From assembly GCA_023678885.1 (NCBI GenBank), contig CM042965.1:32097777-32161776 (forward strand): a DNA stretch of 64,000 nucleotides, in the 5' to 3' direction. The notes beneath the pieces are model-generated. The model searched no databases and had not been told where the DNA came from. It saw only the letters and a program-made list of their open reading frames with translations. Position 1 is the stretch's first letter. Each line of letters starts with the position of its first letter. Made by a program: the position numbers and the translations under genes. The stretch is from Pogostemon cablin (lineage: Eukaryota > Streptophyta > Magnoliopsida > Lamiales > Lamiaceae). Below are positions 32,073 through 45,490 of this stretch, one piece after another.

Positions 32073-34606
32073 CACACCTCATCATCACATATTCATCACT
32101 AATAAAATAAGAGAACTAAAATAAAGACTCAATTGACTATCTAATCGACTCCACACACTAGACACACCAACACAACATACTAAACATTAGGTAAGTTGCA
32201 AAAAAATCGACATATCAACACCGGTTAAAACATTAATATGCCGCAAAAAATCAACACCCTAATAAATAAACAACCAACGAAAGGAAAAATTATATCCTCG
32301 GTGCTCATAAGACGAGGTAAGTACATCACACCTCCCCAAACTTAGTAAAAACATAAGTCAAAATTAAGTTTGAAAAAAGATGTAATTTCTAAAACGTGAG
32401 AACCTCAAATATAATAACTCTTCACTCGCATAAAAGAAATAAAGCAATAAAATGGAAGGGACAAGCCCCAACAGACACTCATGTTTAACGTCAGAGAGTC
32501 ATGACGGAATACTGCTTTTTGAACTATTGGATCAGATGGCGGTCTTTTCGCATCCTCACCTTTAAGTACTTTATTTCCCTCTTGTTGTCTGCACTCAACA
32601 CCTTACCTTTCTTGGTCACAAAAATATGATCCTTGGAAATTTCTTCCTTTCATGGTTGTCTAGACACCTCCTTGTTAATCTTTCATTCAATTTCAGAGTC
32701 ATCTATCCTATTAAAATCAAGATTAAACAAGTTAGAAATCTCATCTATGCTCTTGCACGATTGAGTCTTCATGGGCATCTTTATTGCTTGATCAAGAGAG
32801 AAAACTACATCTTCATTGTCCATCTGCAGTCTAAGCTTCTCGGCTCTCAACTTCTTTGCTCTTTCCCACTTCTTTTCAATTATAAGCTCAATATTCTGAC
32901 CTTGGGATGGCACTTGAGTATCATTAACATCCGATAAGGCATTCTACGTGAAAAATGGTTTTGTATAGCATGTTTCGACCTTTGTTCGACCTTAAGTACC
33001 GGTCGAACCACATATATAATAGTCGAATCGGACATTAAAAGTTCGGCATCCCTCGTACAGGTCGGTTCGACCTTCAGGGTTGGTCAAACTAGGGCTGTGT
33101 TGGTCGAACCTGTCATCAGACGGTTCAGAGTCTCGTAGATAGGCTGATTCAACCATGGTTCGACAAGGGGTTTGGTCAAACCATGTATGTCGTGGTCGAA
33201 CCATGTATCAGAAAGCTCAGGAGAATGCCTAGGTTCTTGGTTTGACTTAATCGAACTGGTTCGACCTATGGTTCTGGTCGAACCATAGTCGAATCGAGCT
33301 CCTAAAACTTCATAATCCAATTTTTGCATCATCGGTTCCTCATACTGTGTTCTAAACCTTAACGTGATGGCTTTACACTCTTTTTGGTTCGTTATGCCTT
33401 GAGACGGGAATATTCCTTTCTCCAACGTTTGCATCAGTTGATTCACATTCCCGTCCATTTTCCCCATCATCAAAGCAAGGTCATTCAACAGTTTAGATAA
33501 ATCTGCATGATTAGAGTTCATAGTAGCCTCAAGACGATCAACCCTTGCATCATTCTTAGCAATGTATCGATTGAAGGTATCTTCAACACTCCTTACTTCG
33601 TGCTGCTTCATACTAGGCTCCCTTTGTGTCAACTCTGTAATCTGCCTCTGCTGGGATTCTAGTAGCTTGTTGATGTTAGCTAAACTAGAGACGATCTCAT
33701 TATCCCTATTCGACTTCACCACTTGATGTTCAACCTGCGCCACCTTACCTAGTATATATGATCCTCTTACTCTTTCCATAGGCCAGTCACGTGAATTCGT
33801 AGAGATGTCTTTAAATAAATTTTTAGCTTCAAGTGTTATTTTAGGTAACAGCGCTCCTCTTGATGATGCATCAATAAGAATACGCGACTCACAATCTAAT
33901 CCATAGTAGAAGATGCTTATGAACTGAGCCTTAGACATTCCATGTTGTGGACACCTCCTGAGCATATCTTTAAACCTATCCCACGCCTCATGAAATTTCT
34001 CACCCTGATTCATAACAAATTGGGTGATCTCTTACCTCATTCTGAAAACCTTTGAGGGTGACATGTATCTCTCTAAGAACTTTTGTTGCAGTTGGTCCCA
34101 TGTAGTGTAGTCTGCTATATCAAGAGTCTCATACCAATGTTCTGCCCCATCAATCAAAGAGAACTTGAATAGGGCGATTTGCCTAGCATGATCATGAGCT
34201 GCAGCACCTTTCTGAGTGTTTGCATAACCAAGAAATCTTTTGAGATACTGATATAGATCTTCAAAGCAAACTCCAGAAAAGTGATACTTCTCTACCATGT
34301 TAATAAGAGCGGGATGTATTTCAAAAAATCATCATCTTCCCCCCTTGCTCCTATAAACCCCATATTGCCAATCCCATAGTTCATGAAAATTTCACGTACG
34401 GCAACATCATCTGCATTCTGCCTTGCTCCGACCATATTAAGCTTAGTGTGTTATTCGTTCTTTTCCTTCCTCTTCTTTTTCTAGTGCACAAGTACCTCAA
34501 AAAAATTTAAGGTTATATAGAAATAAATAATCACAAATAAAAGTCTTAATCAACTAGAAATTATAAAATCAATAAACAACCATCCCCGGCAACGGCGCAA
34601 AAAACT
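32073..34606 (-). mobile_element. Gypsy element B: gag retained, pol deleted
   Basis: On the minus strand it runs from PBS-like tccccggcaacggcgca (about 34583-34599) through gag (34298-33084), a GGTTCGACC linker, a stub of the protease end (AEKLRLQMDNEDVVFSLDQA, 32683-32913), then directly to 3' non-coding DNA and an internal purine tract (near 32330). The protease core, RT, RNase H and integrase are missing. The 3' non-coding part (gttaaacatgagtgtctgtt) matches element C near 27633. Confidence 0.8.
33084..34298 (-). pseudogene. Element B gag
   Basis: Two frames (34032-34298 and 33084-34013), separated by a stop or shift, give FSLIDGAEHWYETLDIADYT, FLERYMSPSKVFRMR, NQGEKFHEAWDRFKDMLRRC and the tail KECKAITLRFRTQYEE. 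This is the plant Ty3/gypsy retrotransposon gag domain. It runs on into the FDH-G-T-GRT repeat linker. Confidence 0.85.
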
Positions 34607-36521
34607 TGATGAGTGTTTTCTTTGCATGCAAAATTAATCCCAAGTATTAAGGACATCAGTTGAAGCTTAAGTAAGAGACCACGTTAAATATGGAACCCAA
34701 AGGACGGCATATTATCAATTTAACTATTTACTAATTAATTAAGATGAATGGCAATAAAAGTTGAGATTTTAATTATCAACCACTAAACAATTAATTTAAA
34801 TAACAAATAAAATAAATGAGAAACTAGGAAAATACAAAAGTGAATCAAGTAGGAGAATAGGTAGCTCTAAGATTATCCAGTTTTACTCATTAATCTCCCT
34901 TTCGTGTATCAATGTCCGACTCTACCTTGTGGAATATGGACGCATCACTAAGTCAAGCAAATCTACTCTATAGACACAAGTAAATATGCGTGTAACATGT
35001 GAATAACCTTGGAGCAAGATATATAACTTCATCCCCCCTTTTTCTAGGTACTATCAATATCAATTATTTTTCTGGCCAATTAGTATTCTAACCCGATATG
35101 ATCTCCATTTATAGGTACTATAAAGTTAACCTCTTTATCCTGCTTATTAACTCGAATTCAATTCAATTAATAAACATTTATATACGACAATTCTAATGAA
35201 TTTTTGGAGTCCCCTCATTTAGAATCATAACATGGAATTCTGTTCAGCAGTGAATGCACTCAATCATTAAGCAAGATATATATTCAGACTCTATATAACA
35301 GTTAATGATTCACAAAATAACTTTAAGTATGAATTAAAAACGCATAGTCATATATAAAATAAATTCACAAATAGTATTATACAGAGTATACAAACTAAAG
35401 TTCAATTAATTCATAAAAACCATCAAAACCCTAGATCTACCAAAGTGGTTCTAGTCCATGATGTTACGAAGAACAATCACGGGGGTTGGATAAATCTTAC
35501 TCATATGTTTGGAAAATAAAAGATAAATTAGGAAATAATAAAAACCATAGATGCGGGCGTCATCGCGTCCTTCTCCGTCTTGAATCCTCCTCTTGGCTCT
35601 CCTCTTGATTCAGCAGACGAATCTTCAAAGTGATGGATGGATGGAGGAAAGGATGTGGATGATGGTTGGGAGGTAATCCCCCTTGTGGGGTGTAGGATGA
35701 TTGTGTTGTGGTTCTCGGTACCTCCTTGGTGTGATCTACATCCCCTTTTATACTTGTAAGCTCTCCTTATAGATCTTGGATGAGCTTTTTCTTGGAAAAT
35801 ACGAAATACACTGGGGGTGTAAAAATACAAATCTAGAGCTATTCAGGCATTTGGTTCGACCTTTGGGCTTGGTCAAACCAGATTAGGGAGGTCGAACCAC
35901 TCTGTAACATGTTTTCAGGTTCTTGGTTTGACCCAAACCAGTGGCCGAACCAGATTAGTAAGGTCGAACCATCTTGCGCAATTTCACCGTTTCACGTATA
36001 ACTTCCACATTCAAACTCTAATTTGAGTAATTCTTATGCTCACGCGACCCTCTCTTCTTTGGCTTTCTATCCATAAAAAAAGTCACAAAAACTCCAATAT
36101 TTGATGTATAACAAGTCATGCAAAGTGACACAACCGTGCTGAGCAGGAACAGCTTGCGCGGCATCACCATTTTGATCATAACTTTCTCGTTTTGATTCCA
36201 ATTGAGGTGTTTCTTACACCAAAATGACCTATCTTTTTGTAGCTTTCTAACCATAAATCACATTTCTAGTTTTGAGCTCCACACAAATACAGAAAAATTA
36301 TACAAGTTGAATGTGTATTTTCCAGCATTCTTGCACAAGTTACACCTTTTCTCCAGCTTTGCATTTTTTATCTTTTTTCCACCTAAAACACAATAAAATA
36401 CCTTAAATGCAACTTTTATCATATATATCAAATATAAGATACTTGTGCTAATATATAACAACAATTCCCATCAAAATGTGTTAAATTGGTCACTCAAACA
36501 CGCTTATTTTCACTCTAATCA
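34607..36521 (-). mobile_element. LTR of element B (1.9 kb)
   Basis: The plus strand starts tgatgagtgttttctttg and ends ttttcactctaatca; inverted it aligns well with solo LTR D (shared tgatgggaattgttgttata-like tract). A short GGTTCGACC/GGTCGAACC group lies at 35850-35965. Confidence 0.75.
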
Positions 36522-39500
36522 CCCGAAATTTAAAAAAATATTGCGAATAGTTTATGTCTGACTTACCCTATCTTTCAAATTCCGACCTACCTTATCCTAC
36601 ATATATATGGCCCGAATTTGGTATTTCATTTTTTTAAAGAAATTATTATTAATGCAACATATTATTATATTCACAAATATTTAAAATTAATTTCAAAATG
36701 TAATCAAGTACCTCTTGCATTATGTAACAATACATCACAATTAAAATCTAAATTAAATAAAAATACAAAGTTATGCATAGTTAAAAAACTAATCCAATAA
36801 TATTAACAAATTAACTACAAATACATGGAATCAAGTTTATGAATTTATTACCTCCTCTTCTTCTTCTTCGTATAGTCCCCTTCTTGAAGAATTTCATATC
36901 GAGCGGATTAGCACACTCGATAGAGCCACTAAGTTGTTGAAGGATTCGAGACAATTGGATATTTTATAAAATTCATAGCCTACCTTTACCCTTAATATTT
37001 TAATACAGGTGCGGGTACTACCCTACCCTAAATCTAAAATATCCTACCCCATTTATACCCGATAGGGTATTATCCGTCGGATACCCGCATTCGTAGATAA
37101 AATTAACACCCTTTCTTGACGCAGCATATGCCATCTGTGGACTAGGGTGCAGTGCAACACAAACTTATAAGAAATGTCAAATAAACCAGACTACAATTAC
37201 TCTGACCTCATAATTCTCTATGACATTGAACCTAATTGAAAACAAAATCAATTAAATGCAAATTAAGAAATAAAAAATAAATCATAGAACCACAAAAATA
37301 AAGCATTTTCAATGAATTGTGTAGATGAGAGGGCCACAAATACAAAATATAAAGCCTGTAAAAATTCAAAAATCAAATCAAAATGTTCCAACACATAAAT
37401 TTGAGAAAGTATTTGATAGTAAGATGCAATAGCTCCGCTTGCTTCAGTCTCTTCAAACATTTAAATTAGAAACTAGCTAACTATTAATTCGAAAAAAAAC
37501 TTCAAAATGTATTATTTTTTCCAGCATAAATGACAACAATGAAATTACTAGATAATTCTTGCAATAGAAGAAGAACCCAACTCTACTTCGAGTACCAGTA
37601 GCAAGTAGCGGAGTTTGTACTGTATAACCCCGCTTAAACTTTGCTAAAATCTTCTAACACTTGAGTTATTCGAGTTCTCGAGATCGTTGTCCTCCCAATC
37701 GTCGTCCTTGGCATCGTCGTCCTCCCCGGTCTCGCGGTTTTGACTTCATCAGAGGAAAAATTCTCAATTATGTAAATGGTACTTGAACTGCTTCTGTTGT
37801 TATAGGTTTTGAAGAAAGCGAAATTATATAACATGTATGACTAAAATTAATAAATATATTGATGAAAATATTAATGATTTTAAGTTTTATTTTTTTTGTT
37901 CAATTTACTAATTAGATGTCGAATGTAGTAATTAATTTTACAAATAAAATTTATATTATAAGTTTTTCAATACACACTTAATTAAACTATATTTAATCCA
38001 CTAATGTACATGTATTTTCTGATAAATGTATTAGACCTTATACAAAAATGTATAACCTTTTATAATAACATGTATAAATAATATTAATAAATATATTGAT
38101 GAAAATATTGATAAATATAATATCAATAATATTTTTTCCAAAAAATAATACATTTATTAAGAGAAATAACTATATTATATAAATTACAACTGCTCCATAT
38201 TTTATTATGCAAATTCATATAAAAAATAAATTTAATTTAATACATTTTTATATAAATTTAATGATACATATAACAATAAAATATAATACATTTATATGTA
38301 TACACTATCAAATTAAAATAAAAACTTCTCACACAATCTTCACCAATTTCTACAGTCTCATAGCAAAATTGTCAACAATCACACAAAATAAAAAATTGAA
38401 GAACAATTAACAAATTTTGGCATTTGAAACACATCAGTAATGACTTAATATTAAAATTTTTGAGAAAATAAGATGATAAACACTCTAAAATGTTTGAGGA
38501 ATTGTAAAATCGAATCATAGTCATTAACTATTTTCAAATCTCAAACACAGCCTGCTTGAAGAAGAGTGTGCGTGGAAAGGAGATGCAACCAGGAAAAGTA
38601 GAGGAGGAGAGACGGTGGAGGCTGGAAAATGAGGGCAGAATGAGAGAATCGGGGGGAAATGGAATTTGTGAAGATGGCGAAGCATTCGCCACAGGTTGTT
38701 GAGATGGAAAAGAAATCAGGCGGTTAAGCGGTATCTTGGAGGTAATTTCGCATCTAAACAGCAAACAGACGGGATTGGGAGAGAAAGACATTGAACGATA
38801 TGAAGAGGCAGTGGAGAGGTGGGTGGAGAGAGAGCGATAGGAAGAGAGAGGAGGTGCAATAGTGAATGATCCATCAAGGCTTATTAGAATATTTATATCC
38901 AGTCATTGGGTAAAATTTGACCCAATAACACTTTAAAAATAATTGCACATTAGTATTTGCCAAATTGTTATCACTTTCGCTATAAAATGTTGTTACTTTT
39001 TATTTATATTATAAATTATTCATGAAATAGTTCACTGCACCATTATCACTTTTCATCGATTGAGTATCACTTATCGTTAATAATGCTATCACTTTTTATC
39101 TGTCCCACGTAAGAGCTTATGTGAGACGATCTCACACAAGACTTACCCATAAAGCACGATCCTTTGAAATTAGCTAAGTTTAATTAATTTTATTTTATAA
39201 TTAAATTTTTTATTTTGATAACAACCCTTTAAAATTATTTAGTTGGGTTAATAAATAATCGGCAAAGGACCGGATAGACCCTCTAACTTGTCTCACATGT
39301 CAAATTAGCCCTTCATCTTTTATCTTGTTCATTCAAAACCTTTACATTGGTAGTTTAGATCAATTATGCCCCTTATTTTCTTAAAATAATTCATTAATAC
39401 ACTTCTAATAAGAATGAAATAACGGTGTTCTAAGATAATTCATTCTCCTTTTTCATTCTTCCTTTACACTTGGAACCAGAGGATGTAGCTCATTTACCTA

Positions 39501-39779
39501 ACTGTAATGGTGAAAAAGTCAACTACAGAAGTCCTAGGGTTTACAAGTAAAAGATGAATTTAGTGATTTATAATTAAGAAATCTGAATAAATTAAATTAT
39601 TGTAAAATTTATCTATTGATTTCATCAATAAAAATTAGTCAAATTAAAAATATTGGTCAGTTGATTTCTCTTATTTATTTAATAGGAGAAATTATCTTTT
39701 ACATCTTCAGAATATTTTACTTTTTCATGAACATAAGAACTTTAAATTTGACTAATTATTTAATAAAAATTTTGTCTTT

Positions 39780-39820
<41 letters not shown>

Positions 39821-40206
39821 TTTCTTTATTATACATCTCATCACACATCGAAAATACAAACATAATAACAATGGATATAGTCTATAAAAACTCATTTTTT
39901 GTAGATTTTTTTTGAAAGTGTGACAACTTGAAGTTTAAAGGTTTTCTATATTTATGAAATTCGAATTATATAAATTATTTTAAGATTTTTTCATCAATAA
40001 AATTATTAAAGTTAAAATTATTGGCTGGTTGATTTTTTAATAAGAGATTTTATCTTCTTCATCTAGATAATATTTTACTTTTTCCAATAGTTCTTTAATT
40101 TATTAGAAGAAGAAATAAAAAAGAGTCTACAGATTACAAAAAGATGGATGAAAATGCCACTAATGACAAAAGCCTAAGATAAGGCTGTACAGAATAAAGT
40201 ATCAAA
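36522..40206. other. AT-rich intergenic DNA with MITE-like debris, no gene
   Basis: Around 36980-37110 is a ggtgcgggtac...gatacccgc tract typical of DNA-transposon debris. At 38530-38830 there is a GC-richer island with a weak minus-strand frame of 85 codons that I do not accept as a gene. At 38960-39140 the tatcactttttatt repeat recurs and ends near gtgagacgatctcacaca. Near 39290-39440 lies a single arm related to the inverted repeat at 10.8-11.1 kb. Confidence 0.45.
39781..39820. repeat. TAA/AAT trinucleotide microsatellite
   Basis: About 13 perfect units. Confidence 0.95.
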
Positions 40207-42740
40207 CTATCTAATTCTATAATAAGTGTTGTTCATGTCCTTGAATAGAATTCTGTTCATAACTGCAGTCGTTGCGCTCGTCCAAGAGTAATCTCCTCCA
40301 ATGGCTGATATGGAGTCAATCGACGAGTTTTCTTCATGGTAGATATGCGATATCGTGAATCTAATGCTCGCTATAATTTTGCGTGCCTTCTGCCAGTATG
40401 CAATCAGTCTACACGGCATGTTGATGCTCCCATCCATCAAAACATGCACCACCAAGGTCAAGTCCGTCTCCAACCATAAAGCTTGCCATCCCTTTTCAAA
40501 TGCAATCTCAATGGCAAGGAATGCGGCAGCCAATTTTACTTCAAATGCGAATCCCCTACCAAATCCACTAGAGAAACAGCCCATAAAAAACCCCCTACTG
40601 TTTTAAAAAACTCCACCACTTGCAATGATACCAAGCGATCCTTCAACATGTGTTGAGAGTGAAAATCAGCGTATTTTAGGGTTCAATTTAAAACCTTTTT
40701 GATGGGATTATTGTTATATATTAGTACAAGTGTCTTATATTCTATATATGTGAGAAAAATGTATATTTGAGGTGTTTTATTCTGTTTTAGGTGGAAAAAT
40801 AATCAAATCAAAGTTGGAGAAAAATGTTCAACTTGTGCAAGAATGCTAAAAAATAAACGTCTAACTAGTGTAATTTTTTGTATTTTTTTGGGAGTCCAAA
40901 TTAGATATGTGATATAACTTTGGAAAGCCACGGAAGAGAGGATCCTTTTGGTGCAAGAATCACTCAAATTAGAGTTTGAATGTGAAAATTATGCGTGAAA
41001 CGGTGAGACTGCGCAAAGTTGCTTGACCAATGGAGAGTTGCTCGACCAATGGAGAGTTGCTCGACCAAGGCTTAACTTTACAAAGGTGTTGCTCGACTAT
41101 TGCTTGACCAAGAGCCAAGTTGGTCGACCAGAATATTTTGGTCGAGTAGTGTCACGGATTTCCAATTTCGATGGGTTTTACACCCCAGTGTGTGTATGTG
41201 TGTATTTTCATCTAAAAAGCCCATCCAATGTCCATTAGAAGAGTCTAAAAGTATAAAAAGGCATCATTAGAAGGGTTTAAAAAAAGGCCATATCCATCCT
41301 TCACCATCCCTACAAGGGGGGATCACCCCCTACACCATCATCTACATCCATCTCTTCTTCTATCAATTCATCACTGTGAAAATTCGTCTGTTGAATTAAG
41401 AGAAGAACCAAGAGGAGAATTAAAAATGGAGAAGGATGCAACGATACCCACATCTAGGGTTTTTATCATTTCCTAATTTATCTTGTATTTTTCAGACATA
41501 TGGGTAAGATCTATCTAACCCCCATGATTGTTCTTCGCAACATCATATGCTAGAACCATTTTGGTAGATCTAGGGTTATGAAAGTTTTATGAATTAATTA
41601 AACTCTCTTGTGCGTCCTCCGTACAACACTACTTGTAGTTTATTTTATATATTATTATGCCTTCTTAATCCATATTCATGGTCGTTTTGTGCATCTTCAA
41701 CTATTATATAGAGTCTGAAATATATATCTTGGTTGTTGATTGAGCGCGTTCACCGCTGAAAAGTATTTTATGTTATGATTCTAAGTGAGGGAACTCCGAA
41801 ACTTCATTAGAATTGTCATATATGAATGGTTATTAATTGAATTGAATTCAGGTTAATAAGTAGGATAGAGAGGTTAATTTTATAGTACCTATAAAGAAAG
41901 ATCATATCGGGTTAGAGTACCAATTGGCTAGGGAAATAATTGATACTGATGGTACCTAGAAAAGGGGGTGAAATTATATCTCTTACTACAAGGTTATTCA
42001 CACGTGTTACACGCATGTTTACTTGTGTCTATAGAGTAAATATGCATGGCTTAGTGATGCGTCCATAGTTCACAAGGCAGAGTCGGACAATACACTTGAG
42101 AGGAAAATTAATGACTAAAACTGGAATATCCTAGAGCTACCTATTCTCCATTCTTGAGTCACATTTGTATTCTTCTAGTGCATGGCTTAGTGATTCGTCC
42201 ATAATTCACAAGGTAGAATCAGACAATACACTTGAGAGAAAAATTAATGACTAAAACTAGAATACATTAGAGCTACATATTCTCAATTCTTGAGTCACAT
42301 TCGTATTCTTCTAGTACTTAATTTAATTTATATGTTATTTTAATTAATTGCTTAGTAAATTTTAAATCCATAAACGTTATTTCCATCTTCTTCTTAATTA
42401 ATTTAATAAATAATTAAATTGATAATACGCCGTCTTTTGGATTTGGTATTTAACTTGGTCGCTTGCCTAAACTGCAATTGATATCCTTAATATTTGGAGA
42501 TTAATTTTGCATGCAAAGAAAATACGCATCAGCATGCCCATCCATATTTACGTTGACCCATCCCGACTTCGGAGAAAACCAGTGTATCGATGTAATCTTG
42601 GGAGCCTTTCTCGGTATGTCAATGATACCAAAATAGTGCAGTGTTACCAAATCCTCCGAATTATGCATGCTTCCAATATTCTGCCCGTTGGCTTATTTGA
42701 TCAAAGCCCTTATCATAACTATCCGTCTGTTTACTTTTCA
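40207..42740 (-). pseudogene. LINE-type RNase H domain remnant, split by solo LTR D
   Basis: Minus-strand pieces on either side of an LTR join into one RNase H domain. Upstream is APKITSIHWFSPKSGWVNVN followed by MDG (the first catalytic Asp), from about 42633 down. After the LTR come SLGIIASGGVFKTVGG, then GFAFEVKLAAAFLAIEIAFE (Glu), LETDLTLVV (Asp) and ISHIYHEENSSIDSISAIGG. This is the plant non-LTR retrotransposon RNase H arrangement. Besides the LTR there is a one-base shift near 40590, so it is dead. No RT is seen nearby. Confidence 0.8.
40651..42531 (+). mobile_element. Solo LTR D of the A/B/C gypsy family
   Basis: It starts tgttgagagtgaaaatcag and ends aatacgcatca, with acatg / gcatg (4 of 5 matching) as flanking duplication. 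No internal region is present. It contains a GCTCGACCA repeat group (41020-41150) in the position of the GGTTCGACC array of A and B. A direct duplication of about 120 bp lies at 42050-42300 (unit core catggcttagtgatncgtcc). Confidence 0.85.
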
Positions 42741-45490
42741 TAATTATAAGAATTTTAAATTTATTAATTACTTAATTTAAAAATTACCTTTTTTTTTATG
42801 TACTGATATCCTATTCTTAATAATTACAATAATAGTAGTAATAATAAGAGTTAGTTACTTTTAGGTACACAAGTTATATAAAACATACTATGAGATATAC
42901 AATCCTAAAAATATTACTCCCAACTACATTATTTTACTCTAAATTGCCAAATTTGCCCCCAATTCTGAATTTCACCAAAAGCCTATGAACATCAATTACC
43001 CAAATTATTTCCTTTCTTCCTCAATTGTCGTCGGGCTGAGTTTCGTTTGTAGATGCACAAGCTGCAAAACATTAACCCAAATTTTGTGTAGAACATTTTT
43101 GTGCATTTGGTGCAGTTTATTTAGAATCAATTTTTCGTGCATTTCGTGCGTAATGTGGAGTGTGGACAGATCTTTTGTGCATTTTGTGCAAATTTCAGAA
43201 TGATTTTTTGGTGCATTTCTTGCCAAAGTTGTGATTGAGATTGAAATGGGTTTGTGTGAATTTATGTCTTAGCCATTGAAGGATCTGTACTGAGTTTTTG
43301 TGCATTTCTTATAAATTTTAGGTTGATTTTTTTGTGCATGTCTTGCATATTTTGATTTTTTTTTTCACTTCATCCATAAGTTGTGATTGAGAGTGGAAAA
43401 GGAATGTGAGAATTTATTTCTTGAAGTGCATTATTTGAAAAAACTTTTCATCTCACGTAGAAATATCTTCATGGATTAAGGAAAGTAGAGAAATCTAAAA
43501 TATCTTCATGGATTAAAGAAAGTAGAGAAATCTAAAACCGCACATACGTGGATATTGAAAATGGGATTTATTTTGATTAAGGTTAAAGTGAGTATTTTAA
43601 TCTTAAATATCGTACCTACAAATAATTTATTTTTAATGTTGTATCTTAAAATAATTATATATAGAAACTGTATGTTTAATAGTACTAAATTATAAAATAA
43701 TAATATTATTATTATTACGAGAGTTTTTTTATTAACACAATTTTTTTTTTTTATGATGCGTCATTTTATGCTTTTTTATTTTTGATTTTATTACTCATTT
43801 TATTCCACATTAGAAACACCAACATAATAATACTAAACTTATTAGTCTATAAAAAGTCATTCCTCATAATTTTTTTTATTTAAATGTAGCAACTTGACTT
43901 TCACTTATTTAAATTTGAAGGTAGTCTATAATTAGAAAATTAGTGTAAAATATTTTTTTTTAATTCCATCAAAAAATTAATTAATCAAATTAAATTATTG
44001 GTTGGTAGATAAAAAATTTTCTCTGTATTTAATATGAAAAAGTATCTTATTTATTTATTGTTATTTACTTATATTTATTTAATCAACTTGAATTATTTTT
44101 GAAGTTTATGAAAAATTATTTTATTTGTTATTTACTTTTTTTATCCCATTTTTTTCTTAATTATTAATTTTTACTTAATTATTATTTTAATTTTATTTAA
44201 TAAATTTTAATCTAATTCATTACTAATGTTGTTGTTTACCTTAAATCAAAATTTTCTTTGATTATTAATATTATTTAAAATTAATATATGAGAGCCACTT
44301 GGAACATGAAATATTAATGGAATCGATCCCAATCACCTTCTGCTAGATTGCTGCGGGTTAAATTTATTTAGGATTAATTCAATGGCGCAGGTGATTTCGG
44401 ATTTAATCCAGGCTGCTTCGCACAACAGCAATTGTTCATGCGCCATAAAAATGGATTTGATGTAGATCTCCGCAGGCGTCTCGTACTCCTTAATTGGTGT
44501 CATTCCAAATCTAACAACGGCATCGCCGCCAAATTCGCTGCCTTATGTACCAATTGTCCGTGAGTTCACGATTTTCATCAATCATATTCACATACGCATC
44601 TCGAAATTAGAGCATTAGTTTGTTTAATGAGAATTGAAACTTCAATTTCAGGCATGGCGTCGGCTTAATCCGCTAGAAACTCCGCTGCTGTGCGAAGCCT
44701 TCGATGGAGAAGCTAGATGAACAACTCGAGGTTTGTTTCTTATTGCTTATGTATTTGTCTTTTTCTTTAATTATTTTTCTTGATTCTGGTTATTTTGGGC
44801 ATTCAAGATGCAAATTGTGGTAAATTTGATTAACTTTTTGTTTTGAGTAGAATTATGCTTCTCGTGTTGCATTTGGAGTACCACCGTTTGTAGTATGATG
44901 TATTGGAAGTTTGTTGGTGATTGATTGATTGTTTATGTTGAGCATGTTTTAGTTTTGGTAGAGTAATGAAAGCGGATGAATGAAGTCTATAGTGTATCAA
45001 ACATACTTATACATGCACTATCAAAGTAAATGATGGATGCTGTTGGAGGAGATAATTCTTATAGGTTGTGAGAATACATTCAATTACATTTGATCTTTTT
45101 CGTGTTCATGATGCTGGTTGACCGAACACGGTTCTACTCCTCATAACATCACTTATGGGGTCTTAATGCAAAACCCAAATTCAGTTATATTGGAGTAGTT
45201 GTTTTGAAGAAGCTAGCGAAAGCTATATTACATAAAAATATAGTATATGATTGGTGGTGGATATATATTTACACTAACAATATTCATATTCTCAAGTAGC
45301 CAATACTTGTTACTTGGACAATGTAAGATTTTAAAATTTAAGTTTGTAGGAGAGCCACGAACAATCCTGACCAAAGTTATAAGGGCCACTACATGGACTT
45401 GTGAATCAGATGCAGTAAACCAAATTCAGATATCCAGGTATGTTAGCCATTGTCAAACTGGAAGAAGAATTCATTCAAACTAGAGGAAGT
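42741..45490. other. Mostly AT-rich DNA, weak repeat and gene-like fragments
   Basis: At about 42850-43630 is a possible transposon with weak inverted ends (cttttaggtac / gtacctacaaa) and an interior of repeated tttttgtgcatttngtgca. At 44380-44740 a GC-richer block encodes a short frame (SHNSNC..., and in another frame DLRRRLVLLNWCHSKSN) that I cannot identify. No complete gene is supported. Confidence 0.4.

Noticed and set aside
23080..36521. Elements A and B as one insertion with a pair of LTRs
   Set aside because: The two LTRs are too different from each other compared with the similarity of B to D; they are separate insertions or subfamilies, though a head-to-tail arrangement cannot be excluded.
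38534..38791. 85-codon minus-strand ORF
   Set aside because: A Ser/Pro/Phe-rich product with no conserved motif and no splice or promoter context.
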